Part shown: piece after piece, positions 39,853-49,048 of the stretch
How positions within the stretch are numbered: the first letter of the stretch is position 1
Layout of the letters: each line of letters opens with the position of its first letter
DNA from: JAEUOS01 sp031423955
GTDB lineage: Bacteria > Pseudomonadota > Gammaproteobacteria > Burkholderiales > JAEUOS01
DNA length: 64,000 nucleotides
Direction: 5' to 3'
Assembly: GCA_031423955.1 (NCBI GenBank)
Contig: JANPGJ010000342.1
Span: forward strand, 3,308 to 67,307
The notes under the pieces: model-generated
Database searches by the model: none
The model's input: the letters and a program-made list of their open reading frames with translations, nothing else
Told to the model about the DNA's origin: nothing
Made by a program: the position numbers and the translations under genes

Positions 39853-40884
39853 ATGGAATACGCGCCACCGCCGTTTTTCAAGCAAGGCCCGTCGGCGCTC
39901 GCGCGGCTGGCCACCTTCGCCTTCCTGTCGATCGCCCTCCTGGTGCTCGATGCCCGCTTCAAGCTGCTTGAACAGGTACGCTTCGCGGTTGCCCTGGTGC
40001 TGTACCCGCTGCAGGTCGCGGCGCGCGCGCCAGGCGATGTTGCCTCGAACTTCTCCGGCTATATGGGGCGGCAGCAGAATTTGCTGTCGGAGAACGTCAG
40101 GCTGGAGCGCGACAAGCTCGAGACCGCCAGAAGCCTGATGCGCACCGCGCAGCTTGAAACCGAAAACGCCAATCTGCGTGCCTTGCTGGCGATGCGCGAG
40201 CGCCTGCCGGTGGTGGCGGTACCCGCCGAAATGCTCAATGACGCGCGCGACCCGTTCACCCGCAAGGTGGTGATCGACAAGGGAACGCTGGCCAACGTGC
40301 GCGCCGGGCAGGTGGTGATCGATGCGCAGGGCGTGATGGGGCAGGTGACGCGCGCCTTCTCCGCGGTGGCCGAAGTGTCGTTGCTGACCGATCGTGACCA
40401 GGCCATTCCGGTGCAGGTGGTGCGCAACGGCCTGCGCGCGGTCGCCTACGGCATGCCCGGCGGGTCCGATGGCGGCACCATGGAAATCAGGTTTCTGGCC
40501 ACCAACACCGATGTGCGGCCCGGCGATACGCTGGTGACCTCCGGCATCGACGGCATCTACCTGCCCGGCTTGCCGGTCGCCACGGTGCTGCGCATCGAGC
40601 GCGAGGCCGGCTATGCATTTGCCAAGATCATCTGCAAGCCGGCGGCCGGCGTCGACCGTTTTGGCCAGGTACTGGTGCTCACCGGCGACAAGATCGTGCA
40701 GCCGGCCTTGCCGCCCGAGGTCGAGGACAAGCCGGTGCGCGTCAAGCGCAAGAAGATGCGTGCCGAAAATGCCGCGAAGGAGTCCGCGGCCGGGGCGCAG
40801 GGCCAGCCGAATGCCGCACCGGCCGCAATCGCGCCCGCGCCAGGCAGCCCGCAGGCTCCCGCCAGTCCGCCAGCAAAGAAATAG
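39853..40884 (+). CDS. mreC: Rod-shape-determining protein MreC
   Basis: 343 residues. One N-terminal membrane segment (about 18-36) is followed by a coiled coil (about 75-110, LLSENVRLERDKLETARSLM) and a periplasmic beta-domain pair at about 115-285, with VVIDKGTLANVRAGQVVID, VSLLTDRDQAIPVQV and LVTSGIDGIYLPGLPVATV. The last 55 residues are basic, then Ala/Pro-rich. MreC links MreB to PBP2 and activates the Rod complex. Confidence 0.96.
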   Translation: MEYAPPPFFKQGPSALARLATFAFLSIALLVLDARFKLLEQVRFAVALVLYPLQVAARAPGDVASNFSGYMGRQQNLLSENVRLERDKLETARSLMRTAQLETENANLRALLAMRERLPVVAVPAEMLNDARDPFTRKVVIDKGTLANVRAGQVVIDAQGVMGQVTRAFSAVAEVSLLTDRDQAIPVQVVRNGLRAVAYGMPGGSDGGTMEIRFLATNTDVRPGDTLVTSGIDGIYLPGLPVATVLRIEREAGYAFAKIICKPAAGVDRFGQVLVLTGDKIVQPALPPEVEDKPVRVKRKKMRAENAAKESAAGAQGQPNAAPAAIAPAPGSPQAPASPPAKK

Positions 40885-40889
40885 TCGCC

Positions 40890-41423
40890 ATGCCCGCACC
40901 GAGCCAGCCCCGTCAGTACATCCTGTTGCCGGTCAACCCGTGGTTCATCGGCTTCACGGTGGTGCTTTCGCTGATGCTCAACCTGCTGCCATTGCCGCGC
41001 GGCGGATGGGCGCTGGCGGTGCCTGACTGGGTAGCCCTGACCCTGGTGTTCTGGAGCATTCATCAACCGCGGCGCGTCGGCCTGACGGTAGCCTGGCTTC
41101 TCGGGCTGGTGATGGATGTCAACAATGCCAGCCTCCTGGGCGAACACGCGCTGGCCTATTCCATTCTCTCTTACGCCGCCATCGCGCTGCACCGGCGGGT
41201 GCGCTTTTTCGGCATCGCCGGCGAAGTCGTGCATGTGCTGCCGCTGTTTCTGGCGGCGCAACTGGTGGTGGTCGCGATTCGGCTGATCATGGGCGCGCCA
41301 TTCCCTGGAATGCTGTATTTCGCCGCCAGCGTGACGGCCGCGCTGCTCTGGCCGCTGGTGAGTGCGCTGTACCTGGCGCCACAGCGGCAGCCCGCCGACA
41401 AGGACGAAAACCGGCCGATCTGA
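40890..41423 (+). CDS. mreD: Rod-shape-determining protein MreD
   Basis: 177 residues with about five membrane segments. PWFIGFTVVLSLMLNLLPLP, then WVALTLVFWSIHQPRRVGL and WLLGLVMDVNNASLLGEHAL are the MreD signature. It starts 5 nt after mreC. MreD is an inner-membrane partner of MreC. Normally mrdA and rodA would follow, but here an opposite-strand gene group intervenes for about 4.5 kb. Confidence 0.96.
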   Translation: MPAPSQPRQYILLPVNPWFIGFTVVLSLMLNLLPLPRGGWALAVPDWVALTLVFWSIHQPRRVGLTVAWLLGLVMDVNNASLLGEHALAYSILSYAAIALHRRVRFFGIAGEVVHVLPLFLAAQLVVVAIRLIMGAPFPGMLYFAASVTAALLWPLVSALYLAPQRQPADKDENRPI

Positions 41424-41453
41424 TCGCGGCGGCCGGTCAACTGCAGGCTTGTT

Positions 41454-42869
41454 TCAGGCCTCCCCGAGGATCTGGCGGGCGGCACGCAGGCCGGACCACC
41501 ATGCGCCGTGGACGCTGGCCGGATCATCGCGATGGGTCGCTTCTCCGGCGAAAAACAAGGTGTCCGCGACCGGCACTGCCAAGCGTGAACGATCGCCGCC
41601 GGAAGCGCCGACACCTGGGTAAGAGTACGAACCGCGGGCAAACGGGTCGGACGCCCAGTGCGAGGCCCGCACCGCGACCGGCTCGGGCACGCGCGGGCCG
41701 CGCGCCGCGCGCAAGCGGCGCATCACGCGGGCGACCACCGCGTCATCACTCATGGTTTCCACCGTGCGCGCCATGCGTCCCGATGTAAAGCCAACCAGCG
41801 CCGGCACACCTGCGTAGCGCAGCAGATTGAGCCAGGCGTAGTACAACGGCGGCGGTTCGCTGTAAAAGGTGAGGAAGTCCGCGCGTTCGTCCCAGAAAGC
41901 GTGCGGAAATGTCAGGCAAATCTTGTTGAGCAGCCCCATGCGCAGGTTGGCAAGCGGTTTCGTGATCGATGGTGGCAGACCCGGTTCGAAGCGCACACTG
42001 CCACTGGCCAGCACACCGACCGGCAAGGTCACCACGACATGGTCGGCGCGCCACTCATCGCCGGACGAGTTCACGGTGACCGCGCCCGGGCGCCATGCGA
42101 TCTCGCGCACCACCTGCGCATAGCGAATGTCGAGGTCGAGTGCGAGGATGCCGATCAGGCGATCCATGCCGGCGGTCACCAGACGGTCATCGGGCGGCAA
42201 CATCTCGGGGCTGGCGCCGGTGTCGGAATCGTCAAGCAATGCGGCGGCGCCTACCTCTTCAAGCGGCGCGGCGAGATTGGATTCCAGCACCCAACGCTGC
42301 AACGCGATCACGCCGCGGTCAATCGGTCCGTCGTTTGCCTCGATGCGCCGAATCGCGGCTTCAAAGACGTCGGCTACCGACAGCCCGGACGATGATCCGG
42401 ATCGGGTATACAGCCCGGCCCAAAGCAGCATCGAACCCATGGCGTCACTGAACTTTTGCGCGACCCCGAGCAATTCGGCAGGTGCGACTTGAATACGCCT
42501 GCCCGAACTGGCGTTGGTGAAGCGAAGATTCGAGTAATTGGTGACCTGGGTGGCAATGCCCGCGCCGTCCGCCAGTGCCTTGAGCGGATTCAACGGACCG
42601 CCATGCAGCCAGGATGGCCCGAGGTCGAGCGCGAACCCGAGGCTGCGGTCGGTGAGGACACGGCCGCCGGGTCGCGTCCGCGCTTCGAGAACGATGACCT
42701 CCATGCCGGATTGGCGCAGAGCGCGCGCTGCCGAAAGCCCGGCGAAACCGGCACCGATCACCAGTACGCGCTTGCCGCGCACCACGGATTGTGCAGTCGG
42801 CAGCCGGGCACACCCGGCAACCAGGCCGGCGACCAATCCTGCTAGCAATGAGCGGCGTTGCTGGTTCAT
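41454..42869 (-). CDS. Flavin-containing amine oxidase-family protein, lipoprotein-like
   Basis: 471 residues from ATG 42869. The N-terminus MNQQRRSLLAGLVAGLVAGC combines a twin Arg with a lipobox-like LVAGC (Cys20), suggesting export, possibly Tat-dependent, with lipid anchoring. FAD motif VLVIGAGFAGLSAARALRQS and LEARTRPGGRVLTDRS at about 34-78 are classic for the amine oxidase family, as are LVTAGMDRLIG, ADHVVVTLPVGVL and the C-terminal LFFAGEATHRDDPASVHGAW. The substrate (polyamine, amino acid or other) is unknown. It follows the KS/ACP/reductase genes on the same strand after 102 bp. Confidence 0.88.
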   Translation of the reverse strand: MNQQRRSLLAGLVAGLVAGCARLPTAQSVVRGKRVLVIGAGFAGLSAARALRQSGMEVIVLEARTRPGGRVLTDRSLGFALDLGPSWLHGGPLNPLKALADGAGIATQVTNYSNLRFTNASSGRRIQVAPAELLGVAQKFSDAMGSMLLWAGLYTRSGSSSGLSVADVFEAAIRRIEANDGPIDRGVIALQRWVLESNLAAPLEEVGAAALLDDSDTGASPEMLPPDDRLVTAGMDRLIGILALDLDIRYAQVVREIAWRPGAVTVNSSGDEWRADHVVVTLPVGVLASGSVRFEPGLPPSITKPLANLRMGLLNKICLTFPHAFWDERADFLTFYSEPPPLYYAWLNLLRYAGVPALVGFTSGRMARTVETMSDDAVVARVMRRLRAARGPRVPEPVAVRASHWASDPFARGSYSYPGVGASGGDRSRLAVPVADTLFFAGEATHRDDPASVHGAWWSGLRAARQILGEA

Positions 42870-42971
42870 CGGCGCTGGCGCGGCAACGCCTGGGCGTTTG
42901 CTTGAAAGTGGGCCATGTTTTGCCAACGCTTGACCGGGCCGGAAATTCCGCTGTTGGCGGCGCCGCTTCGA

Positions 42972-44198
42972 TCAGGCGCGATAGCGTCTGACTACAAGCA
43001 CGGCATTGTTGCCGCCGAACCCGAACGAATTCGACATCGCCACGTCGGCGCGGGCGAGTTTCCTGGCCGCCAGCGGCACATAGTCGAGATCGCATTCGGG
43101 ATCGGCGGTCCAGAGGTGCGCCGTCGGCGGCGCGGTACCCTGGCGCAACGCCTCAACGGTGGCGATGAATTCCAGTGCCCCGGTGGCGCCCATCAGATGG
43201 CCATGCAGGGCTTTGGTGGCGCTGATCGGGATACGCGGCGCATAGTCGCCGAACACGGCTCGGATGGCGCGCGTTTCCACCACATCGCCAGTCCTGGTGC
43301 CGGTGCCGTGTGCGTTGATATGGTCGACGTCCTGCTGATTGATCCCGGCCTCGGCGAGCGCCGCGCGCATCGCGCGCGCCTGGCCCTGGGCATCGGGCTG
43401 GGTGATATGGCTGGCATCGGTGCTGTTGCCGTAGCCAACCAGTTCAGCCAGGATCGGTGCGCCGCGCGCGCGCGCCGATCCTTCCTCTTCGAGCATCAGT
43501 GCGGCCGCGCCTTCGGCCAGCAGAAAGCCGCTGCGATCTGCCGCGAACGGCCGGCACGATGTTTCGGGACGATCCGGATCGGGCCGCGCCAGTGTCCCCA
43601 ATGATTCCCATGCCTTGATCACGCCCTCGGTCAGCAGCGCTTCGGCACCTCCCGCCAGAGCCGCGCTGACCTGACCGTAGCGAATGGCCCGAAATGCTTC
43701 GCCGATCGCGACCGCGGACGAGGAACAGGCGGATGAATAGGTGCAGCTTGGGCCGAGGATCGAAAGGTCGATCCCGATCTGACCGGTAGTGGCGTTGGTC
43801 ATTACCGCGACGATGGTCGACGGCTTCAGGCGTGGCGCCTGTTTGACCAGCAGCTCCAGGTAGGCGCCCTCCAACGTCGCGGCCCCGCCCATGCCGGTGC
43901 CCCAATACAAGCCCGTAGTAGCCGCCGCCGCTCCTTCAATTTCAAATCCGGAGCCGGCATGCGCCTGCCGTGCGGCGAGCAGTCCCAGCATTGCCACCCG
44001 GTCGAGGCCGACGCGCTTGATCTTCGGAAAATGGGCGTCGAGATCAACATCGACCAGACCCGCGTAAGTCAGGCCCGGCCAAGACGTTTCCAGCTTGCGG
44101 ATGCCGGAGCGGGCATCACACAGGGCCGAGAAGAAGCTGTCGTGATCGCATCCCAGCGGTGAAATCACGCCGAGGCCGGTAACGACAACGCGTTTCAC
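42972..44198 (-). CDS. Beta-ketoacyl-ACP synthase (FabF/KAS II-like)
   Basis: 408 residues. It has an intact thiolase-fold catalytic set: Cys158 (TYSSACSSSAVAIGEAFRAI), His297 (NAHGTGTRTGD), Lys329 and His334 (SATKALHGHLMGATG). The C-terminal SFGFGGNNAVLV is also typical. It condenses an acyl group with a malonyl-ACP. It is probably not the main FabF, since it is coupled by a 4-nt overlap to its own acyl carrier protein gene and followed in the group by a thioester-reductase-like gene. This points to a dedicated acyl or polyene-like pathway. The product is unknown. Confidence 0.92.
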   Translation of the reverse strand: MKRVVVTGLGVISPLGCDHDSFFSALCDARSGIRKLETSWPGLTYAGLVDVDLDAHFPKIKRVGLDRVAMLGLLAARQAHAGSGFEIEGAAAATTGLYWGTGMGGAATLEGAYLELLVKQAPRLKPSTIVAVMTNATTGQIGIDLSILGPSCTYSSACSSSAVAIGEAFRAIRYGQVSAALAGGAEALLTEGVIKAWESLGTLARPDPDRPETSCRPFAADRSGFLLAEGAAALMLEEEGSARARGAPILAELVGYGNSTDASHITQPDAQGQARAMRAALAEAGINQQDVDHINAHGTGTRTGDVVETRAIRAVFGDYAPRIPISATKALHGHLMGATGALEFIATVEALRQGTAPPTAHLWTADPECDLDYVPLAARKLARADVAMSNSFGFGGNNAVLVVRRYRA

Positions 44199-44443
44199 GT
44201 CGTCTCGGCGGCTTTCCGGCCGAGCAAGCGGTCGACCTCGTCGGCAATCGCGGCCACCGTTTCCACCGGCGTGGGGTCATTGTTGAGGTCGAGCTTGAAG
44301 CGATCTTCGAGCTTGAACAGGAATTCGAGCGTTGCCAGCGAGTCGATGCCAAGGTCGACCAGCTTCGCCTCGGGCACCACCTGCGCGGCGGCCAATTCGA
44401 ACTCGGCGATCAGCATTTCCTGTACGGTTTCGAGGGTGGTCAT
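44195..44443 (-). CDS. Acyl carrier protein
   Basis: 82 residues, four-helix ACP pattern. The phosphopantetheine attachment site is Ser35 in VDLGIDSLATLEFLFKLED. Helix III (NDPTPVETVAAIADEVDRLL) is intact and the protein is acidic. It overlaps the ketosynthase start by 4 nt, so the two are made together. It differs from housekeeping AcpP, which has DSLDTVELVM, supporting a dedicated carrier. Confidence 0.93.
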   Translation of the reverse strand: MTTLETVQEMLIAEFELAAAQVVPEAKLVDLGIDSLATLEFLFKLEDRFKLDLNNDPTPVETVAAIADEVDRLLGRKAAETT

Positions 44444-44511
44444 GACGGCATCATACGACCGGCAAAATGGTCGGCGAATTCACAAGGGGGTGAGATTGTA
44501 CCCGCTCACGA

Positions 44512-45633
44512 CTATTTGAAGTCGGCCATCATTTGATCGGCGATGGTCGTACCCTCCGAGCTGGCGGCGCACAGGCCGGCATAGCTGGCGAACGGCGGTG
44601 GCGCGGCCAAGCCTTCATCCTGCAGGTGCTCGTTGCGAAAAGTCATGTTGAGCGCCGCGAAACTGCCGTACAGTCGAATGGCGCGCTGCATGATGCGCGG
44701 ATGACAGGGGCCCAGGCGCGTCACATACTGGTCACTCATCGCGTCGAGTTCTGCAAGCGTTGCCTGCCGGTAGCGCTCGCGGATCGGCGCCACCCCGCGC
44801 CCGGCTGCCATCGCGGCGTCGAGCTCGGCGAAGGTTGACGCGTGAAGCGGGCCTGCCGAGAGGTGATAGAAGCGGTGTTTCAGGGTCGGCTTGAGCGCCA
44901 TCTCGACCAAGGTATTGGCAGCCCAGTCGACCGGCACCACGTCGATGCGGCCGTCGATCGGCACGGTGAAGCGCTCCAGCAACTGCGCGGTGCGAAACAC
45001 CCAGTAAATGCTGCCGGACGGGCGGGTGCCGAGCCGGCTATGGCCGACCACAATGGTCAGCCGGGCCTGCACCAGGGGCAAGGCGGGCAGGTCACGCTTG
45101 AGACGGTTTTCGATCTCGATCTTGGTTTCCGAGTAGGGCACCAGATGGCGGATCGGGCCGGGCGCGATGTAGTCCTCGGGCACCGGAACCGGCGCATCCG
45201 GGCCGACGCACATGGCAGTGCCGACATGGATGAAGCGCTCGAGGCGCGCGATTTCATTCAAGCGCCGGGCGAAGGCGAAAGTGCCATCGACATTGATCGC
45301 CCAGAGCTGCGGATTGTTGGCGAATGTTGCCAGCGCGGCCGAGTTGATCACATGGGTGATCGACCGCATTTGCGGATCCGCGCACATCGCGTGCGGATCG
45401 CGCAGGTCGCCCAGGATGATCTGTTCGGGCTTGAGTCTAGCGCACAGATCGGCCGCGACCTCGAAGCGCGCCAGAACTTCGCGCACCCGCTTGACCGCCT
45501 CGGCGCGGTCGGCGGCGCGCACCTGCAGTCGCACCGCCGGCCATTGCGGCCGCGGCAACAGGTCGGCGACGATGGCGCCACCCAGAAAGCCGCTGGCGCC
45601 GGTCAAAAGAAGGCGGGATTGTTGATCGAACAT
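44512..45633 (-). CDS. Thioester-reductase/extended SDR-like NAD(P)-binding protein
   Basis: 373 residues from ATG 45633. The Rossmann motif LLLTGASGFLGGAIVADLL is at about 8-26, YxxxK is Y167/K171 in PYSETKIEIENRL, and LGDLRDPHA and INSAALATF are typical of the NAD_binding_4 (male-sterility/thioester reductase) group. Members reduce acyl-ACP or acyl-CoA thioesters to aldehydes or alcohols, releasing the chain. As the first gene before ACP and ketosynthase, it could be the off-loading enzyme of a small acyl pathway. A simple epimerase-type activity cannot be excluded. Confidence 0.85.
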   Translation of the reverse strand: MFDQQSRLLLTGASGFLGGAIVADLLPRPQWPAVRLQVRAADRAEAVKRVREVLARFEVAADLCARLKPEQIILGDLRDPHAMCADPQMRSITHVINSAALATFANNPQLWAINVDGTFAFARRLNEIARLERFIHVGTAMCVGPDAPVPVPEDYIAPGPIRHLVPYSETKIEIENRLKRDLPALPLVQARLTIVVGHSRLGTRPSGSIYWVFRTAQLLERFTVPIDGRIDVVPVDWAANTLVEMALKPTLKHRFYHLSAGPLHASTFAELDAAMAAGRGVAPIRERYRQATLAELDAMSDQYVTRLGPCHPRIMQRAIRLYGSFAALNMTFRNEHLQDEGLAAPPPFASYAGLCAASSEGTTIADQMMADFK

Positions 45634-45711
45634 GATGCCGCGATTGCGCCTGATTGATGTTATGCGAAGGCGCCGCACGGGAAAGTCCCGCGGACGGCGT
45701 GATGGACCCCA

Positions 45712-45717
45712 ATTATA
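45712..45717 (-). promoter_or_regulatory. Perfect -10 (TATAAT) facing the reductase/ACP/KS genes
   Basis: TATAAT on the minus strand (plus ATTATA), about 80 bp before the reductase start, in the 275-bp divergent gap to mrdA. No convincing -35 is seen. On the plus strand TAAAAT at 45866-45871 could serve mrdA. Confidence 0.35.
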
Positions 45718-45908
45718 GGCCGGGCGCCGCGCCGGCCTGTAGGCGCTGCGGCAGCGTGACCGGCGGGCCACGAAAACCGGCCGCGCACAACTGCGGCCAC
45801 CGGGTCTGCGGGCGGCGCATCCCGCGTCAATCAGGAAAGCTGTACGCATGCGACGGGATAGGCTCTAAAATCCTCCCCTTGTCACGCTTTCGCAGGCAGC
45901 CATTCCCC

Positions 45909-47915
45909 GTGTTTTCCCGCAATCGCCGCCGCTTGTTCCGTTCCAGGGAGGCCCCGAATTTTCCCGGCCACGCTGGTGCGGAACTCAAGAACACCGAGCA
46001 GGAAATCCGCGCCTTCCATCTGCGCCTGGCCGCCGCTACCGTCTTGGTACTTGTGTGTTTCGCGTTGTTGATGGTGCGCTTTGTCTTCCTGCAGGTCGCC
46101 AACTACGACGAATACCAGTCGGCCGCCGAGGACAATCGCATTTCGATCCTGCCGATCGCACCCAACCGGGGGCTGATCATGGACCGCAATGGCGTGGTGC
46201 TGGCACGCAACTACTCGGCATACACGCTCGAAATCACGCCCTCGAAGGTCAATGACCTGGATGAAACGATCGACGCGCTGGCGACCTTGATCGAGGTGCA
46301 GCCGAAGGATCGCAAACGCTTCCAGAAATTGCTGGCGGAGTCGCGCAACTTCGATTCCCTGCCGATCCGTACCCGCCTGAGCGACGAGGAAGTCGCGCGT
46401 TTCACCGCCAATCGCTGGCGCTTCAAGGGAGTGGAAATCAAGGCAAGGCTGTTTCGCCAGTATCCATTGGGGGAAGTGGCAGCCCATGTGGTCGGGTATA
46501 TCGGCCGCATCAGCGAGAAGGACCAGGACTGGCTCGAAGAAAGGGAGATGACGGCCAACTACAAGGGCTCCGAACACATCGGCAAGATCGGTATCGAGCA
46601 GAGTTACGAACGCGAATTGCACGGCATCACCGGGTCGGAGCAGGTGGAGGTCGACGCCGGCGGACGCGCGGTGCGCACGCTGTCGCGCACCGCGCCGGTG
46701 GCCGGCAACAATCTGACGCTGACCATTGATATCGAGTTGCAGAAAATCGCCGAGGAAGCCCTCGGCGACCGCAAGGGCGCGGTGGTCGCGCTCGACCCTG
46801 CGACCGGTGAAATTCTCGCCTTCGCCAGCCGCCCGGCGTTCGATCCGAATCTGTTTGTAGACGGCATCGACACCGCCAACTGGGACTTGCTCAACAACTC
46901 GCCGGACAAGCCCTTGCTGAACCGGCCGTTGCGTGGCACTTACCCGCCGGGCTCCACCTTCAAGCCGTTCATGGCGCTGGCTGCGCTTACCTCCGGCAAG
47001 CGTCGTCCCGAGCAAGCGATCAGCGATCCCGGTTACTTCATGTTCGGCAACCACCGCTTCCGTGACGACAAGGTCGGCGGGCATGGCAGCGTCGACATGG
47101 TGAAGTCGATCATCGTTTCCTGCGATACCTACTATTACATCCTCGCCAACGACATGGGGATCGACACCATCGCGCGCTATCTCGCGCCGCTGGGATTCGG
47201 CGCTTTGACCGGTATCGATATCGAGGGCGAAGCGGCCGGGGTGCTGCCGTCCACGGCGTGGAAGGCGAGGCGCTTTCGCCGGCCCGAGCAGCAAAAGTGG
47301 TATGCCGGGGAGACCATCTCGGTCGGCATCGGCCAGGGCTACAACGCCTATACGCCACTGCAGCTGGCGCATGCCACCGGCATCCTCGCCGCCGATGGAC
47401 TGGTCAAGCCGCCGCGGCTGGTGCGCCAGGTGCATGATCTGCGCACTGACCAGAAGCGCACGGTCGAACCGGCAATCCCGAAGGCAGCCGACGGCTCGGT
47501 GCGGCCGGAACGGATCGCCTACAGCGCCGAACATCTGGCGGTGATCAAGCGCGGCCTTGAGGGAGTGCCGATCTCGGGTACCAGCGCGCGCGCGTTTGCC
47601 GGGGCTGACTATGTGAGCGCGGGCAAGACCGGTACCGCCCAGGTGTTCACGCTCAAGCAAAACGAAACCTACGACGCCAAACGGGTCGCGGCGCATTTGC
47701 GCGATCACGCCTTGTACATGGCTTATGCGCCGGCTGCGGCACCCCGGATCGCGCTGGCGGTACTGGTCGAGAATGGGGGCTTCGGGGCGCAATCGGCGGC
47801 GCCGATCGCGCGCCTGGTGTTCGACTATTACCTCACCGGCAAGCGCCCTGCGAAACCCGGCGCGGCGCCGTTCCTGGGCAACGCCGCGGCGGAAACCGAG
47901 GAAGAGAATGATTAG
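45909..47915 (+). CDS. mrdA: Penicillin-binding protein 2 (elongasome transpeptidase)
   Basis: 668 residues from GTG 45909; the start is uncertain because no ribosome site is evident and PBP2 homology begins about 28 residues later (LKNTEQEIRAFHLRLAAAT). TM segment about 40-60. PBP dimer domain about 70-260. Transpeptidase: active Ser349 in PPGSTFKPFMAL (SxxK), SCD in SIIVSCDTYYYILA, and KTG in SAGKTGTAQVF. It cross-links lateral wall peptidoglycan together with RodA, whose gene overlaps the end by 8 nt. Confidence 0.95.
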   Translation: MFSRNRRRLFRSREAPNFPGHAGAELKNTEQEIRAFHLRLAAATVLVLVCFALLMVRFVFLQVANYDEYQSAAEDNRISILPIAPNRGLIMDRNGVVLARNYSAYTLEITPSKVNDLDETIDALATLIEVQPKDRKRFQKLLAESRNFDSLPIRTRLSDEEVARFTANRWRFKGVEIKARLFRQYPLGEVAAHVVGYIGRISEKDQDWLEEREMTANYKGSEHIGKIGIEQSYERELHGITGSEQVEVDAGGRAVRTLSRTAPVAGNNLTLTIDIELQKIAEEALGDRKGAVVALDPATGEILAFASRPAFDPNLFVDGIDTANWDLLNNSPDKPLLNRPLRGTYPPGSTFKPFMALAALTSGKRRPEQAISDPGYFMFGNHRFRDDKVGGHGSVDMVKSIIVSCDTYYYILANDMGIDTIARYLAPLGFGALTGIDIEGEAAGVLPSTAWKARRFRRPEQQKWYAGETISVGIGQGYNAYTPLQLAHATGILAADGLVKPPRLVRQVHDLRTDQKRTVEPAIPKAADGSVRPERIAYSAEHLAVIKRGLEGVPISGTSARAFAGADYVSAGKTGTAQVFTLKQNETYDAKRVAAHLRDHALYMAYAPAAAPRIALAVLVENGGFGAQSAAPIARLVFDYYLTGKRPAKPGAAPFLGNAAAETEEEND

Positions 47916-49041
47916 GCGCTGGTTTGAGCGGATTTTCGGTCAAATCGATCCGCCGTTGATGGCGGTGGTCAGCCTGTTGATCGCGACCGGGCTGATTGTG
48001 CTGTTTTCGGCCACCTATGATCAGCCGAGCCGCTTTTACGACCAATTGCGCAACATCGGCGTGGCGCTGCTGGTGATGTGGGTCGCCGCGCGGATTCCGC
48101 CACAGACCCTGATGCGGGTGGCGGTGCCGATCTACCTGGTGGGCATCGCCCTCTTGCTGGCGGTGTTCCTGTTCGGCGTTCGCAAGAAGGGCGCAACCCG
48201 CTGGTTGAGCCTCGGCGTGACCACGATCCAGCCCTCCGAGATCATGAAGATCGCCATGCCGCTGATGATCGCCTGGTATTTTCACAAACACGAAGTGCTG
48301 GTGCGCGGTCGCGACTATCTGGTGGCCGGAGTGCTGCTGGCGGTGCCGGTGCTGCTGATCGCGAAGCAACCGGATCTGGGCACCGCGTTGCTGGTGTTCG
48401 CGGCCGGCATGTATGTGATTTTCTTTGCCGGTCTGCCCTGGAAACTGATCGTGCCGGCGCTGCTTCTGGTCCTGGTTGCCGGTGGGGCGGTGATCATGTT
48501 CGAGGATCGGATCTGCCAATCCGAGGTGGCATGGCCCGGGTTCAAGGATTACCAGAAACACCGCATCTGCACCCTGCTCGACCCCACCTCGGACCCGCTC
48601 GGCAAGGGCTTTCACACCATTCAGTCGACCATTGCCGTCGGCTCGGGCGGGGTGGTTGGCAAAGGCTGGCTGCAGGGCACCCAGACGCATCTTGAATTTC
48701 TGCCGGAACGCCACACCGACTTCATTTTCGCGGTGTACGCCGAAGAGTTCGGCCTGGCCGGCAATATCGTGCTGCTGCTGCTGTACTGTTTTCTGATCGG
48801 GCGCGGCCTGATCATCGCGGCCAACGCGCCGACCTACTTTTCGCGCCTGCTGGCCGGCGCCATCACGATGATCCTGTTCACCTACGCATTTGTGAACATG
48901 GGCATGGTCAGCGGCATATTGCCGGTGGTGGGCGTGCCCTTGCCGCTGGTGAGCTACGGTGGCACCGCGCTGGTGACCCTGTTCCTGGGCATCGGTATCC
49001 TGATGAGCATCCAGAAACATCGCACCCTGGTGCAAACGTGA
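47908..49041 (+). CDS. rodA: Rod-shape SEDS glycosyltransferase RodA
   Basis: 377 residues from ATG 47908, which overlaps mrdA by 8 nt. It has ten membrane segments and SEDS signatures: GATRWLSLGVTTIQPSEIMK, KQPDLGTALLVFAAG (with the essential Asp in the QPDLGT motif), GSGGVVGKGWLQGTQTHLEF, LPERHTDFIFAVYAEEFGL and GVPLPLVSYGGTAL. It polymerises lipid II glycan strands with PBP2. The ubiJ gene follows after 7 nt. Confidence 0.97.
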   Translation: MIRRWFERIFGQIDPPLMAVVSLLIATGLIVLFSATYDQPSRFYDQLRNIGVALLVMWVAARIPPQTLMRVAVPIYLVGIALLLAVFLFGVRKKGATRWLSLGVTTIQPSEIMKIAMPLMIAWYFHKHEVLVRGRDYLVAGVLLAVPVLLIAKQPDLGTALLVFAAGMYVIFFAGLPWKLIVPALLLVLVAGGAVIMFEDRICQSEVAWPGFKDYQKHRICTLLDPTSDPLGKGFHTIQSTIAVGSGGVVGKGWLQGTQTHLEFLPERHTDFIFAVYAEEFGLAGNIVLLLLYCFLIGRGLIIAANAPTYFSRLLAGAITMILFTYAFVNMGMVSGILPVVGVPLPLVSYGGTALVTLFLGIGILMSIQKHRTLVQT

Positions 49042-49048
49042 GGCCGGC

